The position numbers were made by a program, and so were the translations under genes. A model generated the notes under the pieces. The model was given only the letters and a program-made list of their open reading frames with translations. It made no database searches and had not been told where the DNA came from. DNA of 64,000 nt, from the NCBI RefSeq assembly GCF_019430885.1, contig NZ_JAHYBZ010000003.1, forward strand, positions 558,001 through 622,000, given 5' to 3'. This document shows positions 45,355-57,442 of this stretch, in pieces; position 1 is the first letter of the stretch, and every line of letters begins with the position of its first letter. This stretch comes from Roseomonas alba. GTDB lineage: Bacteria > Pseudomonadota > Alphaproteobacteria > Acetobacterales > Acetobacteraceae.

Positions 45355-45591
45355 TCAGTAGTAGCCGCGCCGTTGCCGCGGCGCGGTGAGGGCGCCGACC
45401 GCAGCACCGCCAGCACCGCCGATCGCAGCACCGGCCAGGGGCGACCCGCCGGTCAGTGCGGCGATGCCCGCGCCGCCCGCGGCGCCGATGCCGCCGCCGA
45501 TCAGGGCGCGCTCGCCGACCGGGTCGGAACAGGCCGCCAGACCGAGCATCGCGAGGCCGGCAGCCATCAGGCGGAAATGGGAAAGGGTCAT
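45355..45591 (-). CDS. Small glycine-zipper lipoprotein
   Basis: This 78-residue protein has a lipoprotein signal peptide (LMAAGLAMLGLAAC) followed by a Gly/Ala zipper (GGGIGAAGGAGIAALTGG, GAAIGGAGGAAVGALT) and a basic tail QRRGYY. Such proteins sit in the outer membrane or periplasm and are mostly of unknown role (relatives of the SlyB/17-kDa antigen glycine-zipper class). ATG 45591 has GGAG 9 nt upstream. The 213-bp gap to uvrB contains nothing I recognise. Confidence 0.7.
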   Translation of the reverse strand: MTLSHFRLMAAGLAMLGLAACSDPVGERALIGGGIGAAGGAGIAALTGGSPLAGAAIGGAGGAAVGALTAPRQRRGYY

Positions 45592-45822
45592 GGAAAGAGA
45601 CTCCATCAAGTGGTCTTCGATGGCGTCAGCACAACCAAACCGTGTGGCAGACGCCCGGCCAAAAAACGGCGGTGCCTGCCCCAGGTTTCACGATCGTGTC
45701 ATACCGCCGCGCCCCGCCGATGACCTTCGCGTCGGCGAGGCGATATGGCGCGCGGGGTTGGTGGGGCGGCCGCGTGCAAGACCAAGACTCTGATGGCGAC
45801 TCAGCCGTAAGGCTGGCCAGTA

Positions 45823-48009
<2,187 letters not shown>

Positions 48010-48054
48010 GGCCGCCAAGATGGGGTCGAATCCGGCCCGGCGCCATATCGAAGC

Positions 48055-49014
48055 CTATCGCCAGGGGCGCGTGTTCCACAGGGCGGCGAGCACCGCCTCT
48101 TCCTCCAGCACGATCTGCCGCGTGTCCTCGCCGGGGCGGTATTTCAGCGGGATCTGGCGGGCCTGCGCCTCGGCGATCCAGGCCGGGTCGCGCATGGTCT
48201 CGGCCAGTGCGGCATCGAGGCGCGCAACGATCGGCACCGGCGTGCCGATCGGCGCCACCAGGCTGCGCACCGCGCGCGTGTCGATTGGATAGCCCGCCTC
48301 GGAGAAGGTCGGCACATCCGGGGTGAAGGCGAAGCGCATGGGGCCGGAGGAGGCAATCGCCCGGATCGCGCCATCCTTCAGGGCGGGCAGGCTCTCGGCC
48401 ATGGGCAGGGCGGCGACCTGCACGTCCCCGGCCAGCAGGGCGGCGGTCAGCACCGACCGGCCGGCGAAGGGACGATGCCGCAGGCGGGCGCCGGTCGCCC
48501 GTTCAAACTCGACCAGCATCAGGTGGTCGTCGGACCCGATGCCGGTTGTCCCCGCCGTCAGGCCGTCCGTGGCCTCCCGTGCCGCCTGCAGGATATCGGG
48601 GATCGAGCGGAGCGGACTGGACGGCGCGACGAACAGGCCGCTCGGATCCTCGAAGATCGTGCCGATCCAGGCGAAATGCCGCAGCCCGAAGCGCGCCTGG
48701 CGCCCGATGGTCAACGCCTGGGCCTGGGGCGAGATCAGCAGCCCCAGCGTCCGCCCATCGGCCGGCGCCGCGGCCATCAAGACATAGGTGTCCTCATTGG
48801 GCTGCTGGTTGTCCACCGTGATCCGTGCCCCGCCGAGCTTCGCGGCGAGGAACGGCAGCATGGCGCGGATGGCGGTGTCGGCCGCGCTCCCCTGTGCCGC
48901 GGGCAGCAGGATGCGCATTGGCTCGTCGCCCGGCCAGGGCGCCTGGGCCCGTGCCGGCGCGACGGCCGCGGCGGCCAGGCTGGCGGCGATCACGCCGCGA
49001 CGCGAAAGGTGCAT
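48055..49014 (-). CDS. Bug/TctC-family tripartite tricarboxylate transporter receptor
   Basis: This is a 319-residue periplasmic binding protein. The signal peptide is MHLSRRGVIAASLAAAAVAPARAQA (Tat-like). The mature part shows the Bug-family layout (RILLPAAQGSAADTAIRAMLPFLAAKLG, FAWIGTIFEDPSGLFVAPSSPLRS, FSEAGYPIDTRAVRSLVAPIGTP). No tctA or tctB lies next to it, so it is an orphan receptor, common in Bug-rich genomes. The ligand is unknown. Confidence 0.87.
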   Translation of the reverse strand: MHLSRRGVIAASLAAAAVAPARAQAPWPGDEPMRILLPAAQGSAADTAIRAMLPFLAAKLGGARITVDNQQPNEDTYVLMAAAPADGRTLGLLISPQAQALTIGRQARFGLRHFAWIGTIFEDPSGLFVAPSSPLRSIPDILQAAREATDGLTAGTTGIGSDDHLMLVEFERATGARLRHRPFAGRSVLTAALLAGDVQVAALPMAESLPALKDGAIRAIASSGPMRFAFTPDVPTFSEAGYPIDTRAVRSLVAPIGTPVPIVARLDAALAETMRDPAWIAEAQARQIPLKYRPGEDTRQIVLEEEAVLAALWNTRPWR

Positions 49015-49073
49015 CCGAATCCGTCCTTCCCATTGCCCGGGTCCGCGTCAGGCCAGAGGACGCGCCCGCCTCT

Positions 49074-49916
49074 TCAACTCCGTGCCGTGGCCGCGAGCAT
49101 GCCGCCGCCGGCCACCAGCACCGCGGCGACCGCGGCGCGCCAGGACAATACGCCTTCCCCTGCGACCACCAGCAGCAGGGTGGACGCCACCGGCACCGCA
49201 TAGGCGAGCGTGCCGAGCAGCCGCGGATCGCCCCGCTTCATCCCCGCATCCCACAGGAAGAAGGCAGCGCCGAGCGGCCCGGCACCGAGCAGCAGCACGG
49301 CGATCCATTGCCGGCCATCGGGCAGGATCGTCGTCTCGAACAGCAGATGCGCGACGCCGGCCAGCAGCGCGGTGGCGAGGCAGAAGCCGGCCAGGGCCTC
49401 GGTCGGCACGGCGGCCATGCGCTTCGACGTCACCGAATACACCGCCCAGACCAGCGCGCAGCCGATTGCCGCCGCGAATCCCGGCGTCGCCCCCGGCGGA
49501 AAGGACGCCCCAGCGCCCACCAGCAGCACGCAGCCGGAAAAGCCCAGCGCCACCCCGACCAGCCGCCGCGCGCCCAGATGCAGCCCCAGAAGCGGCGCGG
49601 AGAGCAACACGATCAGCAGGGGCCAGAGATAGTTCAGGAGATTCGCCTCGACCGCCGGGGCCAGCGCCAGGGCGAGGAAATACAGGGCGTGGTAACCAAA
49701 CAGCCCGCCCACCCCATGGGCCCAGGCCAAGGGCCCCTGCCGAAGCAGGGCCAGGCGTCCGCGCGCGGCCACCACCGCCAGTGCCAGCGCGCCCCCCACT
49801 GCGAAACCAAGTGCGGTCAGTTCCAGCGGCGGCAATCCCGCCGCCATGCGCGCGAGCAGCGCCAGAAAAGCCCAAAGAAGCAGGGCGCCGCAGCCGGCAA
49901 GGGTGGCGGAAGACAT
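49074..49916 (-). CDS. EamA/DMT-family transporter
   Basis: This 280-residue inner-membrane protein has ten hydrophobic segments arranged as two EamA repeats (ALLLWAFLALLARMAAGLPPLELTALGF and ALVWAVYSVTSKRMAAVPTEALAGF). It is probably an exporter of amino acids or metabolites; the aromatic amino acid exporter YddG is a relative. Start ATG 49916. Divergent from the small membrane protein at 49995 with a 78-bp gap. Confidence 0.88.
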   Translation of the reverse strand: MSSATLAGCGALLLWAFLALLARMAAGLPPLELTALGFAVGGALALAVVAARGRLALLRQGPLAWAHGVGGLFGYHALYFLALALAPAVEANLLNYLWPLLIVLLSAPLLGLHLGARRLVGVALGFSGCVLLVGAGASFPPGATPGFAAAIGCALVWAVYSVTSKRMAAVPTEALAGFCLATALLAGVAHLLFETTILPDGRQWIAVLLLGAGPLGAAFFLWDAGMKRGDPRLLGTLAYAVPVASTLLLVVAGEGVLSWRAAVAAVLVAGGGMLAATARS

Positions 49917-49994
49917 TCGTTCCAGGGCAATATGATCAGGCCCGGCGCGAATTGCCGGCCGGGCCAATTAGCATGGCGGAGAATTCAGGAGGAG

Positions 49995-50339
49995 ATGTTC
50001 GCTTTCATCATTCGCACCGGGGTCGCCGCCATTGCACTTTGGGTTGCGGTGTCCATCGTGCCGGGTCTTCATGCGCGCGATACACAAACGCTGCTTCTTG
50101 CCGCGATCGTCCTCGGCATCGTCAACGCCGTGGTGCGGCCGCTGGCGGTCCTGCTGTCCATCCCGATCACGCTGCTCACCTTCGGCCTGTTTCTGCTGGT
50201 CGTGAATGCCGGCATGCTCGCCCTGGTCGCATGGATCGTGCCCGCCTTTTCCGTCAGCGGATTCTGGGCGGCACTGTTCGGGTCGGTCGTCGTGTCGATC
50301 GTGTCGTCCTTCATCAACGGCGGCATGACCACCGGATAG
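49995..50339 (+). CDS. Small four-TM membrane protein (phage holin family 4 / PF04020 type)
   Basis: This 114-residue protein is almost entirely four transmembrane helices with short loops. The motif VLGIVNAVVRPLAVLLSIPITLLTFGLFLLVVNAGMLALVAWIVPAF matches the widespread family named mycobacterial four-TMS phage holin. Despite the name, chromosomal copies are not phage genes and no phage genes are nearby. A perfect AGGAGG lies only 2 nt before ATG 49995, an unusually short spacing. Confidence 0.85.
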   Translation: MFAFIIRTGVAAIALWVAVSIVPGLHARDTQTLLLAAIVLGIVNAVVRPLAVLLSIPITLLTFGLFLLVVNAGMLALVAWIVPAFSVSGFWAALFGSVVVSIVSSFINGGMTTG

Positions 50340-50345
50340 CGCCGA

Positions 50346-50951
50346 TCAGGCGCGGCGCAGCACGGCCCGGACCACCTCGGCCAGGCCCTGGTGGCGCGGG
50401 CCTTCGTCCAGGCGTACCGCGCCTTCCAGCAGTTCCAGCACCTCCAGCCCCGCGAAGTGCCGTTCCACCAGGGCGCGCGACCACAGCAGGGCGGGATCCT
50501 TCGGCCCGCCGCTGCGGCGGCCTTCCTGGGCCGGGGTGAAGCATTCCATCACCAGCAGCCCGCCGGGTGCCAAGGCCCGCAGCGCGCCGGCCGCGGCGAT
50601 GGCGCGGTCTTCCGGCGGCAGATGGACGAAGATCCAGGCGATCAGGTCGAAGCGGGCCTCGGGCCAGGTCCAGCGGGTCAGGTCGGCGACCTCGGTCGCA
50701 AGCGGCACGCCCCGGCGGGCGGCCAGCGCGCGCGCCTTGTCCAGCCCCACCGCCGACCAGTCCACGGAGGTCGCATCCAGCCCCTGTTCGGCCAGCCAGA
50801 CGCCGTTGCGTCCTTCGCCGTCGCCCACCGCGAGCGCCCGCATCCCGCGCCGTAGCCGGTGCGCCTGTTCCATCAGGAAGACGTTCGGGGCCTCCCCGAA
50901 CTGGAAGTCGCCGCCCGTGTAGCGTTCGTCCCAGGCCAGCGAGGTGCTCAT
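50346..50951 (-). CDS. Class I SAM-dependent methyltransferase (TehB/TPMT-like)
   Basis: This 201-residue methyltransferase has the N-terminal WDERYTGGDFQFGEAPNVFL motif typical of a TehB/thiopurine-methyltransferase-like group, motif I ALAVGDGEGRNGVWLAEQG, and motif post-I ATSVDWSAVGLDKA. FDLIAWIFVHLPPEDR is motif II. The substrate is unknown. Its ATG at 50951 overlaps the stop of the M23 peptidase (ATGA), so the two are cotranscribed. Confidence 0.87.
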   Translation of the reverse strand: MSTSLAWDERYTGGDFQFGEAPNVFLMEQAHRLRRGMRALAVGDGEGRNGVWLAEQGLDATSVDWSAVGLDKARALAARRGVPLATEVADLTRWTWPEARFDLIAWIFVHLPPEDRAIAAAGALRALAPGGLLVMECFTPAQEGRRSGGPKDPALLWSRALVERHFAGLEVLELLEGAVRLDEGPRHQGLAEVVRAVLRRA

Positions 50952-51721
50952 GCCGGCAGCACCACCGGCTGCGGGTCGAGGAAGGTCTGGAACCAGGAGA
51001 ACGAGAAATGCAGATGCGGCCCGGTCACGCGCCCGGTCGCGCCCGACTGCGCGATGCGGTCCCCCTGCGCGACCATCTGCCCCTCCTGCACCTCGATCAC
51101 CGAGAGATGGGCGTAAAGCGAATTCACCCCATGCCCGTGGTCGATCACCACGAGATTGCCGAAGAAGTGGAACTCGTCCGCGAGCGTCACCCGCCCCGCC
51201 GCGACCGCCTTCAGCGGCGTGCCCGTCGGAACCGCGAAATCCAGCCCGTAATGCGGCTGCCTCGGTTCGCCGTTCAGGATGCGCCGGCTGCCATAGACCC
51301 CCGAGATCCGCCCCTGCGCCGGCGCGATGAAGCCCTGCGTGAACCCGGTCAGCGCGCTGTCGATGGCGCGCGCCGTGCCGAGCTTCTCGCGTTCCCTGAC
51401 AATGCGCCGGAGCGTCTCGGCATCCGGCGTGACCTGAGACGGCGGCAGGCCGTTGATGCGCTGTTCCTGCCAGTGCCGGCGCGCGATGGTCAGGCGGCGC
51501 TCCTCTCGCCGATTGTCCGGCGTGATGATGCGCAGCATCGCCGATGTGCCCTGGTCGCGGCCGAACCCGAAGGCAAAGGCGCCATCCAGGGTGATGCGCA
51601 GCGCCCGGCCGTCGAGCGCGACGCGCGTGCCGGGTTCAGCCTGGCCGACGACAAAGCCGCCCTGGGTGAGGCCGCCTTCGGTGAGCGTGACCGCCTGGGC
51701 CGCGCGGGCGAGAAGCAGCAT
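50948..51721 (-). CDS. M23-family peptidoglycan endopeptidase (LytM domain)
   Basis: This roughly 257-residue secreted protein has a C-terminal LytM domain: GVYGSRRILNGEPRQPHYGLDFAVPTGTPLKAVAAGRVTLA, with zinc ligands in HYGLD and HLHF (GPHLHF), and HGHGVNSLYAHLS. It should cleave peptidoglycan peptides or act as an activator. ATG 51721 gives a short signal sequence without basic residues. The frame upstream encodes LPRRALLAAP, which completes a proper twin-Arg signal, but no ATG, GTG or TTG starts it before repeat copy G. The true start is therefore unclear. Confidence 0.82.
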   Translation of the reverse strand: MLLLARAAQAVTLTEGGLTQGGFVVGQAEPGTRVALDGRALRITLDGAFAFGFGRDQGTSAMLRIITPDNRREERRLTIARRHWQEQRINGLPPSQVTPDAETLRRIVREREKLGTARAIDSALTGFTQGFIAPAQGRISGVYGSRRILNGEPRQPHYGLDFAVPTGTPLKAVAAGRVTLADEFHFFGNLVVIDHGHGVNSLYAHLSVIEVQEGQMVAQGDRIAQSGATGRVTGPHLHFSFSWFQTFLDPQPVVLPA

Positions 51722-51794
51722 CGGGGCGGCGAGCAGGGCGCGACGGGGGAGCGTCCCTCCCGCGGGTGGGAACCTCGCGGGCGATGACAGGACC

Positions 51795-52056
51795 GGAGAG
51801 GGGCTTTGCCCCTCCCCGGACCCCACTCCACCAAAGGCCGAAAGGCCTTTGGAAACCTCCATTTGGCGCTGTGCGCCGTGGTTCGGATGGGGTGGTGGCT
51901 GTCGCGGTGGGCAAGATGATTCGGCCATTCGGCCTTCAGGCGCAGCGCGGCCGCCGGTGTTGTCGGGGGCCGTTCTGCCCGGCGCCAGGTATTGGTTTCC
52001 AAAGGCCCTGTGGCCTTTGGTGGGGCGGGGTCCGGGGAGGGGCAAAGCCCCCCTCC
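51795..52056. repeat. Dispersed palindromic element, copy G
   Basis: This is a full inverted pair. Left: GAGGGGC/GCCCCTC hairpin about 51795-51816 and CCAAAGGCC-GAAA-GGCCTTTGG 51831-51852, then TTGGCGCTGTG. Right: CTGCCCGGCGCCAGGTATTGG inner motif, CCAAAGGCC-CTGT-GGCCTTTGG hairpin 51999-52020, and GGAGGGGC/GCCCCCCTCC-type hairpin 52034-52056. It occupies most of the 350-bp gap between xseA and the M23 gene (both minus strand). No gene is seen in the gap. Confidence 0.88.
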
Positions 52057-52071
52057 GGTCGCGAGTGCCTG

Positions 52072-53520
52072 TCACAGCAACGACCCTTGTTCCGGAGCCT
52101 GGCTCTTCTTCCGCGCCGCCGCACCCTCGGCATGCGCGCGCACTTCGCCATCCGCGAAGGTCAGCCGCAGTGCCTGGCCCGGCGCGACGCGTCCCGCGGC
52201 GGTCACGGCATGCCCTTCGGCATCCCGCACCAGGGCGAAGCCGCGCGCGAGGACGGATTGGTAGGACGCGCTGTCCAGCCGTGCTGACAGCCCGTCCAGC
52301 ACCGCGCGGCGCTGACGGATCAGCGCCTGCACCGGCGCGGGCGACAGCCGCGTCAGGGCGCGTGCCGTCGCGCGGGCGTCCCGCTGGCGACCCCAGGCGG
52401 CGGACAGGCGCAGGGACAGGGCCTGGACAGCGGCACGACGGGCCAGGATGCCCTCACGCGGATGCGGCACGCGCAATGCGGCGATGGCCTGGCGGCGCCG
52501 GTCCAGCAAGGAAACGAGTGCTCGCGGCAGGCGGTCCCCGATATCGTCCAGGCGCTGGCGCGATTGTGCGAGGCGCGCCGGCACGTCGGGCAGGCCGCGC
52601 TCGGCGCGCAGAAGCCGAAGCCGCGTGGCATTCAGCAGGCCGGCGGTCGCCTGGGCGAGCCGGGCCCCGGTCTGCGCCAGGGACGCGACCAGGTCGGCCC
52701 GCGCCGGGACCGCCAGTTCCGCCGCAGCCGTGGGCGTCGGGGCGCGGCGGTCGGAGACGTAGTCGATCAGCGTCGTATCCGTCTCATGCCCCACCGCGCT
52801 GATCAGCGGAATGGAACAGGCGGCGGCGGCGCGGAGGACGATTTCCTCGTTGAAGGCCATCAGGTCTTCCAGCGACCCGCCGCCGCGCGCGACGATCAGC
52901 ACATCGGGACGCGGCACGCGGCCGCCGGCGGGGATCGCATCCATGCCGCGGATGGCGGCGGCGATCTGCTCGGCCGCGCCCTGCCCCTGGACCATGACCG
53001 GCCAGAGGATGATGTGGCGCGGGAAGCGCCGCGCGATGGTGGTGCGGATGTCCTGGATGACCGCGCCCTTCTCGGACGTCACCACGCCGATCACGCGCGG
53101 CAGGCGCGGGATCGGCTTCTTGCGGGCCTCCTCGAACAGGCCTTCTTCCAGCAGGCGCTTGCGCAGCGCCTCGATGCGCGCGAGCAGCGCGCCCTCCCCG
53201 GCATATTCCAGGCGGTCGATGACGAGCTGGTATTTCGACCGGTCGGCATAGGTGGAAATGCGCCCGGTCGCGATCATCTCGACGCCGTTCTCGGGCAGGG
53301 TGCCGAGGTTGCGAACGGCCGATTTCCAGATCACCGCCTCGATCTTCGCGTCGGCATCCTTGAGCGAGAGGTAGATGTGCCCGGACGGATACCGCTTCAT
53401 TTCGGTGATCTCGCCACGCACGCGCACCCGGCCGAAGGCGCCTTCCAAGGTCCGCCGGATCGCCCCGGCCAGATCGGAGACGGCATATTCCGGGATGTTG
53501 CTGACGGCCGGGGTGTCCAT
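52072..53520 (-). CDS. xseA: Exodeoxyribonuclease VII large subunit
   Basis: This 482-residue nuclease subunit has an N-terminal OB fold ([36 protein letters not shown]), the catalytic domain with [16 protein letters not shown] and [47 protein letters not shown], and a long helical C-terminal region for XseB binding. The xseB gene is not in the window next to it. It is divergent from purD with a 50-bp gap. Confidence 0.96.
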   Translation of the reverse strand: MDTPAVSNIPEYAVSDLAGAIRRTLEGAFGRVRVRGEITEMKRYPSGHIYLSLKDADAKIEAVIWKSAVRNLGTLPENGVEMIATGRISTYADRSKYQLVIDRLEYAGEGALLARIEALRKRLLEEGLFEEARKKPIPRLPRVIGVVTSEKGAVIQDIRTTIARRFPRHIILWPVMVQGQGAAEQIAAAIRGMDAIPAGGRVPRPDVLIVARGGGSLEDLMAFNEEIVLRAAAACSIPLISAVGHETDTTLIDYVSDRRAPTPTAAAELAVPARADLVASLAQTGARLAQATAGLLNATRLRLLRAERGLPDVPARLAQSRQRLDDIGDRLPRALVSLLDRRRQAIAALRVPHPREGILARRAAVQALSLRLSAAWGRQRDARATARALTRLSPAPVQALIRQRRAVLDGLSARLDSASYQSVLARGFALVRDAEGHAVTAAGRVAPGQALRLTFADGEVRAHAEGAAARKKSQAPEQGSLL

Positions 53521-53570
53521 GGCGCCACCCTATGCTAAGGCGCCGCCCATCCAAAGCGGGGGTAGGCGCG

Positions 53571-54839
53571 ATGAAGGTCCTGGTGGTCGGCGGCGGCGGT
53601 CGTGAACACGCGCTGTGCTGGGCGCTCGCGGCCTCCCCGCTGCTGGACACATTGTGGTGCGCGCCCGGCAATGCCGGCATCGCCGAGGTGGCGGAATGCG
53701 TGCCCATCGGCGCCGAGGACATCCCCGCGCTCGTTGCCTTCGCGACGGAGAAGGCCGTCGATCTGGTCGTCTGCGGGCCGGAAGGGCCGTTGACGCTCGG
53801 CCTCGCCGACGCCTGCGCGGCGGCGGGCCTCAAATGCTTCGGGCCCAGCCAGGCGGCGGCGCGACTCGAAGGCAGCAAGACCTTCACGCGGGAGGTCGCG
53901 GACGCCGCCGGCGCCCCCGGCGCACGCTGGCAGCGCTTCACCGATCCGGCCGCGGCGAAGGCCTATATTCGGGACCACGGCGCGCCCATCGTGGTGAAGG
54001 CGGATGGCCTCGCCGCCGGCAAGGGCGTGGTTGTCGCCGCGACCGTCGCGGAAGCCGAAGCCGCCATCGCCGACATCATGGAATCCCGCATCCACGGCGA
54101 ATCCGGCGCGACGGTGCTGATCGAGGAATGCCTGATCGGGCAGGAGGTCTCCTTCTTCGCGCTGTGCGACGGCAAGACGGCCCTGCCGCTCGGCGCCGCG
54201 CAGGACCACAAGCGCGTCGGCGACGGCGACACCGGCCCGAACACGGGCGGCATGGGCGCCTATTCCCCCCCGCCGGTCTTCACCGACGCGCTGCGCGATG
54301 AGACCATGGCCCGCATCGTCAACCCCGTGCTGGCGGAGATGGCGAGGCGCGGCACGCCCTTCCGCGGCGTGCTGTTCGTCGGGCTGATGATCACCGCGGA
54401 CGGCCCGCGCCTGATCGAGTTCAACGTCCGCTTCGGCGACCCCGAATGCCAGGCGCTGATGGTGCGGCTGCGGAGCGATCTGCTGCCGGCGCTCCTCGCC
54501 GCCTGCGATGAGGAACTGGCGTCCTTCGACCTGCGGTGGGAGCCGCTGCATTCCCTGGTCGTGGTGATGGCCGCGAAAGGCTACCCGGGCAGCTATGCGA
54601 AAGGCACGGAAATCCGTGGCCTGGAGCGCGCCGCGCAGGTTCCGGGGGTGCAGGTCTTCCACGCCGGCACGTCCCGGCGCGAGGACGGCGCGCTGGTCGC
54701 CACCGGCGGCCGCGTGCTGGGCGTCACCGCGACGGGTGCGACCCTCGCCGAGGCCCAGCGCTCAGCCTACGCCGCCGTGGATGCGATCGATTGGCCGGAG
54801 GGTTTCTGCCGCCGGGATATCGGCTGGCGGGCCTTGTGA
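53571..54839 (+). CDS. purD: Phosphoribosylamine-glycine ligase (GAR synthetase)
   Basis: This 422-residue ATP-grasp enzyme catalyses the second step of purine synthesis. It starts [22 protein letters not shown]-grasp elements are [17 protein letters not shown], the [22 protein letters not shown] segment, [22 protein letters not shown], and [11 protein letters not shown]. The length is typical. purH, another purine gene, lies 27 kb away in the same window. The 156-bp gap after it contains no gene I can support. Confidence 0.96.
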   Translation: MKVLVVGGGGREHALCWALAASPLLDTLWCAPGNAGIAEVAECVPIGAEDIPALVAFATEKAVDLVVCGPEGPLTLGLADACAAAGLKCFGPSQAAARLEGSKTFTREVADAAGAPGARWQRFTDPAAAKAYIRDHGAPIVVKADGLAAGKGVVVAATVAEAEAAIADIMESRIHGESGATVLIEECLIGQEVSFFALCDGKTALPLGAAQDHKRVGDGDTGPNTGGMGAYSPPPVFTDALRDETMARIVNPVLAEMARRGTPFRGVLFVGLMITADGPRLIEFNVRFGDPECQALMVRLRSDLLPALLAACDEELASFDLRWEPLHSLVVVMAAKGYPGSYAKGTEIRGLERAAQVPGVQVFHAGTSRREDGALVATGGRVLGVTATGATLAEAQRSAYAAVDAIDWPEGFCRRDIGWRAL

Positions 54840-54995
54840 AGACGGCCGCCATCGGGTGACGGCCCCGTTGTCCCATCCCGGGCGCCTGACGGACGGGAGG
54901 GGCAGCGCGGTTCGATCCCTCGCCGCGACCCGGCAGATCGGGCATCGGGACCATCGGCGACGCGCGGCCTTGGCAGCGCGTCGCAACAGCAGGGA

Positions 54996-55685
54996 TCAGG
55001 CCATCGGCTCGATCGCAAGATTGTACACGACGACGAAATGGCTTCCCGCCCCGGCCAGGACGAGTCCATGCCAGAACGCGTTGTGGTAGCGGATCCTCGT
55101 CGCCAGGTGCATCAGGACGCCGATGGTGTAGAACGCGCCGCCCAGGCCGAGCAGCATGATGTCGCGATCCGGCAGCGTGACGACCAGGGGATGGATGGCG
55201 GCGACGCCAGCCCAGCCGAGCAGAAGATAGGCCGCGATCGAGACCCCTTCGAAATGGCCAGGCACCGCCAGCTTCAATACGATACCCGTCAGCGCCCCCG
55301 CCCAGACCGCCCCCAAGAGGCACCATCCCCATACGCCACCGATGCCAAGGATGCAGATCGGCGTGTAGGTGCCCGCGATCATCGTGAAGATGGCCGCGTG
55401 GTCGAACCGTCGAAGCAGGGATTTCGCCCGGCCTTCCCGAGCCAGGTTGTAGAGCGCAGAACATGCCAGCATCGTAAACAGCCCCGCGGCGTACAGCCCG
55501 AGTGCGACGGTGCCCAACGGCGTCGATGCGCTGCCGATCAGGATGAGCACCACGCAAGCGACGACCGCGGCGGACACGCCCAGGACGTGAATGGTGCCGT
55601 CGGCGATCCGTTCGCCGCGCGTGTATTTGTGCCACACAACCGATACGTCGAGCTTCGTGGCAGGTGATGCTTCAGCGGTGGCCAT
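54996..55685 (-). CDS. Hemolysin III family membrane protein (YqfA/TrhA type)
   Basis: This 229-residue protein has seven hydrophobic segments. Family motifs are GERIADGTIHVLGV with His in the first helix region, ACSALYNLAREGRAKSLLRRFDHAAIFTMIAGTYTP, and RIRYHNAFWHGLVLAGAGSHF with conserved His residues. Relatives belong to the PAQR/hemolysin III superfamily and act in membrane lipid homeostasis. The hemolysin name is historical. ATG 55685 has GGAGG 11 nt upstream. It follows hyuB on the same strand after 134 bp. Confidence 0.87.
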   Translation of the reverse strand: MATAEASPATKLDVSVVWHKYTRGERIADGTIHVLGVSAAVVACVVLILIGSASTPLGTVALGLYAAGLFTMLACSALYNLAREGRAKSLLRRFDHAAIFTMIAGTYTPICILGIGGVWGWCLLGAVWAGALTGIVLKLAVPGHFEGVSIAAYLLLGWAGVAAIHPLVVTLPDRDIMLLGLGGAFYTIGVLMHLATRIRYHNAFWHGLVLAGAGSHFVVVYNLAIEPMA

Positions 55686-55819
55686 GCCGCATGGTGCCTC
55701 CACTCGTCGCGCCGCGTCCAGGCACATGACCAACTGCGCCGCCGCATGGCTCGGTTTCGGCATTTGCGGGCTGCATCCGGGCTGCCAGCCAGCGACATCG
55801 CTGGCTGGCGCCGGGAATG

Positions 55820-57442
55820 TCACTCGGTGACGTAGCCCGCAGCGTGATCCGCCGCCACCGCCTGTGCGGTCCGCAGTCTGGAATCACCGTGACCGCCGCC
55901 GCCCGGCGTGGCCAACGACACAGTGTCCCCCGTCTTCAGCACATATTGACGCTTCGGATCGACTTTCTCGTCGTTGATCTTCAGCACGCCTGGCGCGCCC
56001 GCCTCGCCGCCTTCGATGCCGAAGGCCGGGAAGATGGTGCGCTCAGCGAGGAAGGAGACCGCGATCGGCGTGGGCGACTTGCTCTCGATCAGGATTTCCT
56101 GGCCGAGCCCGCCGCGATGCCGCCCACGTCCGCCGCTGTCCGGGCGCAGCCGCTTGTGGTGGATGCGCAGCGGCGCGATGTGTTCGCTGATCTCGACGGC
56201 GGTGGAGGAAACGTTGGACGGCCAGGACAGGCAGGAGATGCCGTCCCCGTGCACATTGCCGCCCATGCCGCCGTTGAAGAAGAACATGTTGGCGTAGGGC
56301 TTGCCGGCCTCGTTCACGCCCGACTGGTTCATGCCCCACATCGGCGACCCGCAGGCCGCCATGACACGTTCCGGCACGATCTGTCCGAGGCACCCGAAGA
56401 CCAGCATCGGCAGGTAGTGGCCGATCAGCATGCGCGACCCGCCGGAGGCCGGGAAGACCGGGTTCACGATGCAGCCCGGTGGCGCGATGAGCGAAATGGG
56501 CCGCCAGGCGCCTTCGTTGTTCGGCAGGGTGGGGCTGGTGCAGACCTTCACCCCATACATCACCATGGCGTAGGTGTAGCAGAGCGCGCAGTTGATCGCG
56601 CGATCCACCTGCGCGTCGGTGCCGGTGAAGTCGGCGGTGATGCTGTCGCCTTCGATGGTCAGCGACAGCTTTATGGTGATGGGTGTATCGAGCAGGCCGT
56701 CGGTCTTCAGCTCGCTGTGGTAGGTACCGTCGGGCAGCGCCGCGATGGCGTTGCGCATCGCGGTCTCGCAGCGGCGATGGATTTCCGAGGCGAGGTCCGT
56801 CAGGTCATGCAGATCCGCCTGCTCCATCAGGATCAGCAGGCGTTCTTCCATCAGATCGAGGGCTACGACCTGCGCCCAGAGGTCGCCCATGGTCTGCTCG
56901 GGCGTGCGGACGTTCTTCTTGATGATGGAGACGAGCGTCTCGTCCGCGACACCCGCGCGCATCAGCTTCATGGGCGGGATCTGCAGACCTTCCTCGAACA
57001 CCTCGCGCGGTTCGGGGCTGCGGATCTTGCCGCCTATGTCGGGCGCATGCGCGGTCGAGGCGCTGAAGGCCACCAGCCGCCCGTCGCGGAAGATCGGCTT
57101 CGCCACGGTGATGTCGGGCAGGTGCCCGGTGCCGAGCCAGAGGTCGTTGGTGATCAGCACATCGCCGGGCTGCAGGGTCTCGGGCGGGATCAGGCGGATG
57201 AAGTGCTTCACCGTCTCCGGCAGGGTGCCGATGAAGGACGGGATGCTCTCCGTCGCCTGCACCAGCGACTGCCCCGATGCGTCGGTGACGACGCAGGAGA
57301 AGTCGTAGGATTCGCGCACCAGGGTGGAGAAGGAGGTGCGGACCAGCGCCGCCGCCGCCTCATCCACCAGCGAGATCAGCCGGCGCCAGAGGAGTTCGAG
57401 TTCGACCGCGTCGAAGCTGCGGGTGGAGGGGCTGTCGTTCAT
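55820..57442 (-). CDS. hyuB: Hydantoinase B / oxoprolinase family protein
   Basis: This 540-residue protein is the B subunit of the ATP-dependent hydantoinase/5-oxoprolinase/acetophenone-carboxylase family. Family motifs are VRTSFSTLVRESYDFSCVVTDASG near the N-terminus, PGDVLITNDLWLGTGHLPDI, and GGSRMLIGH. The C-terminal GGRGRHRGGLGQEI and the Gly-rich PGGGGHGD are typical. The start overlaps the hyuA stop (ATGA), so the two subunits are translated together. Confidence 0.93.
   Translation of the reverse strand: MNDSPSTRSFDAVELELLWRRLISLVDEAAAALVRTSFSTLVRESYDFSCVVTDASGQSLVQATESIPSFIGTLPETVKHFIRLIPPETLQPGDVLITNDLWLGTGHLPDITVAKPIFRDGRLVAFSASTAHAPDIGGKIRSPEPREVFEEGLQIPPMKLMRAGVADETLVSIIKKNVRTPEQTMGDLWAQVVALDLMEERLLILMEQADLHDLTDLASEIHRRCETAMRNAIAALPDGTYHSELKTDGLLDTPITIKLSLTIEGDSITADFTGTDAQVDRAINCALCYTYAMVMYGVKVCTSPTLPNNEGAWRPISLIAPPGCIVNPVFPASGGSRMLIGHYLPMLVFGCLGQIVPERVMAACGSPMWGMNQSGVNEAGKPYANMFFFNGGMGGNVHGDGISCLSWPSNVSSTAVEISEHIAPLRIHHKRLRPDSGGRGRHRGGLGQEILIESKSPTPIAVSFLAERTIFPAFGIEGGEAGAPGVLKINDEKVDPKRQYVLKTGDTVSLATPGGGGHGDSRLRTAQAVAADHAAGYVTE

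Noticed and set aside
49995-50339. Prophage holin
   Set aside because: The family name includes phage holin, but no phage genes are near and this protein is widespread as a chromosomal membrane protein.
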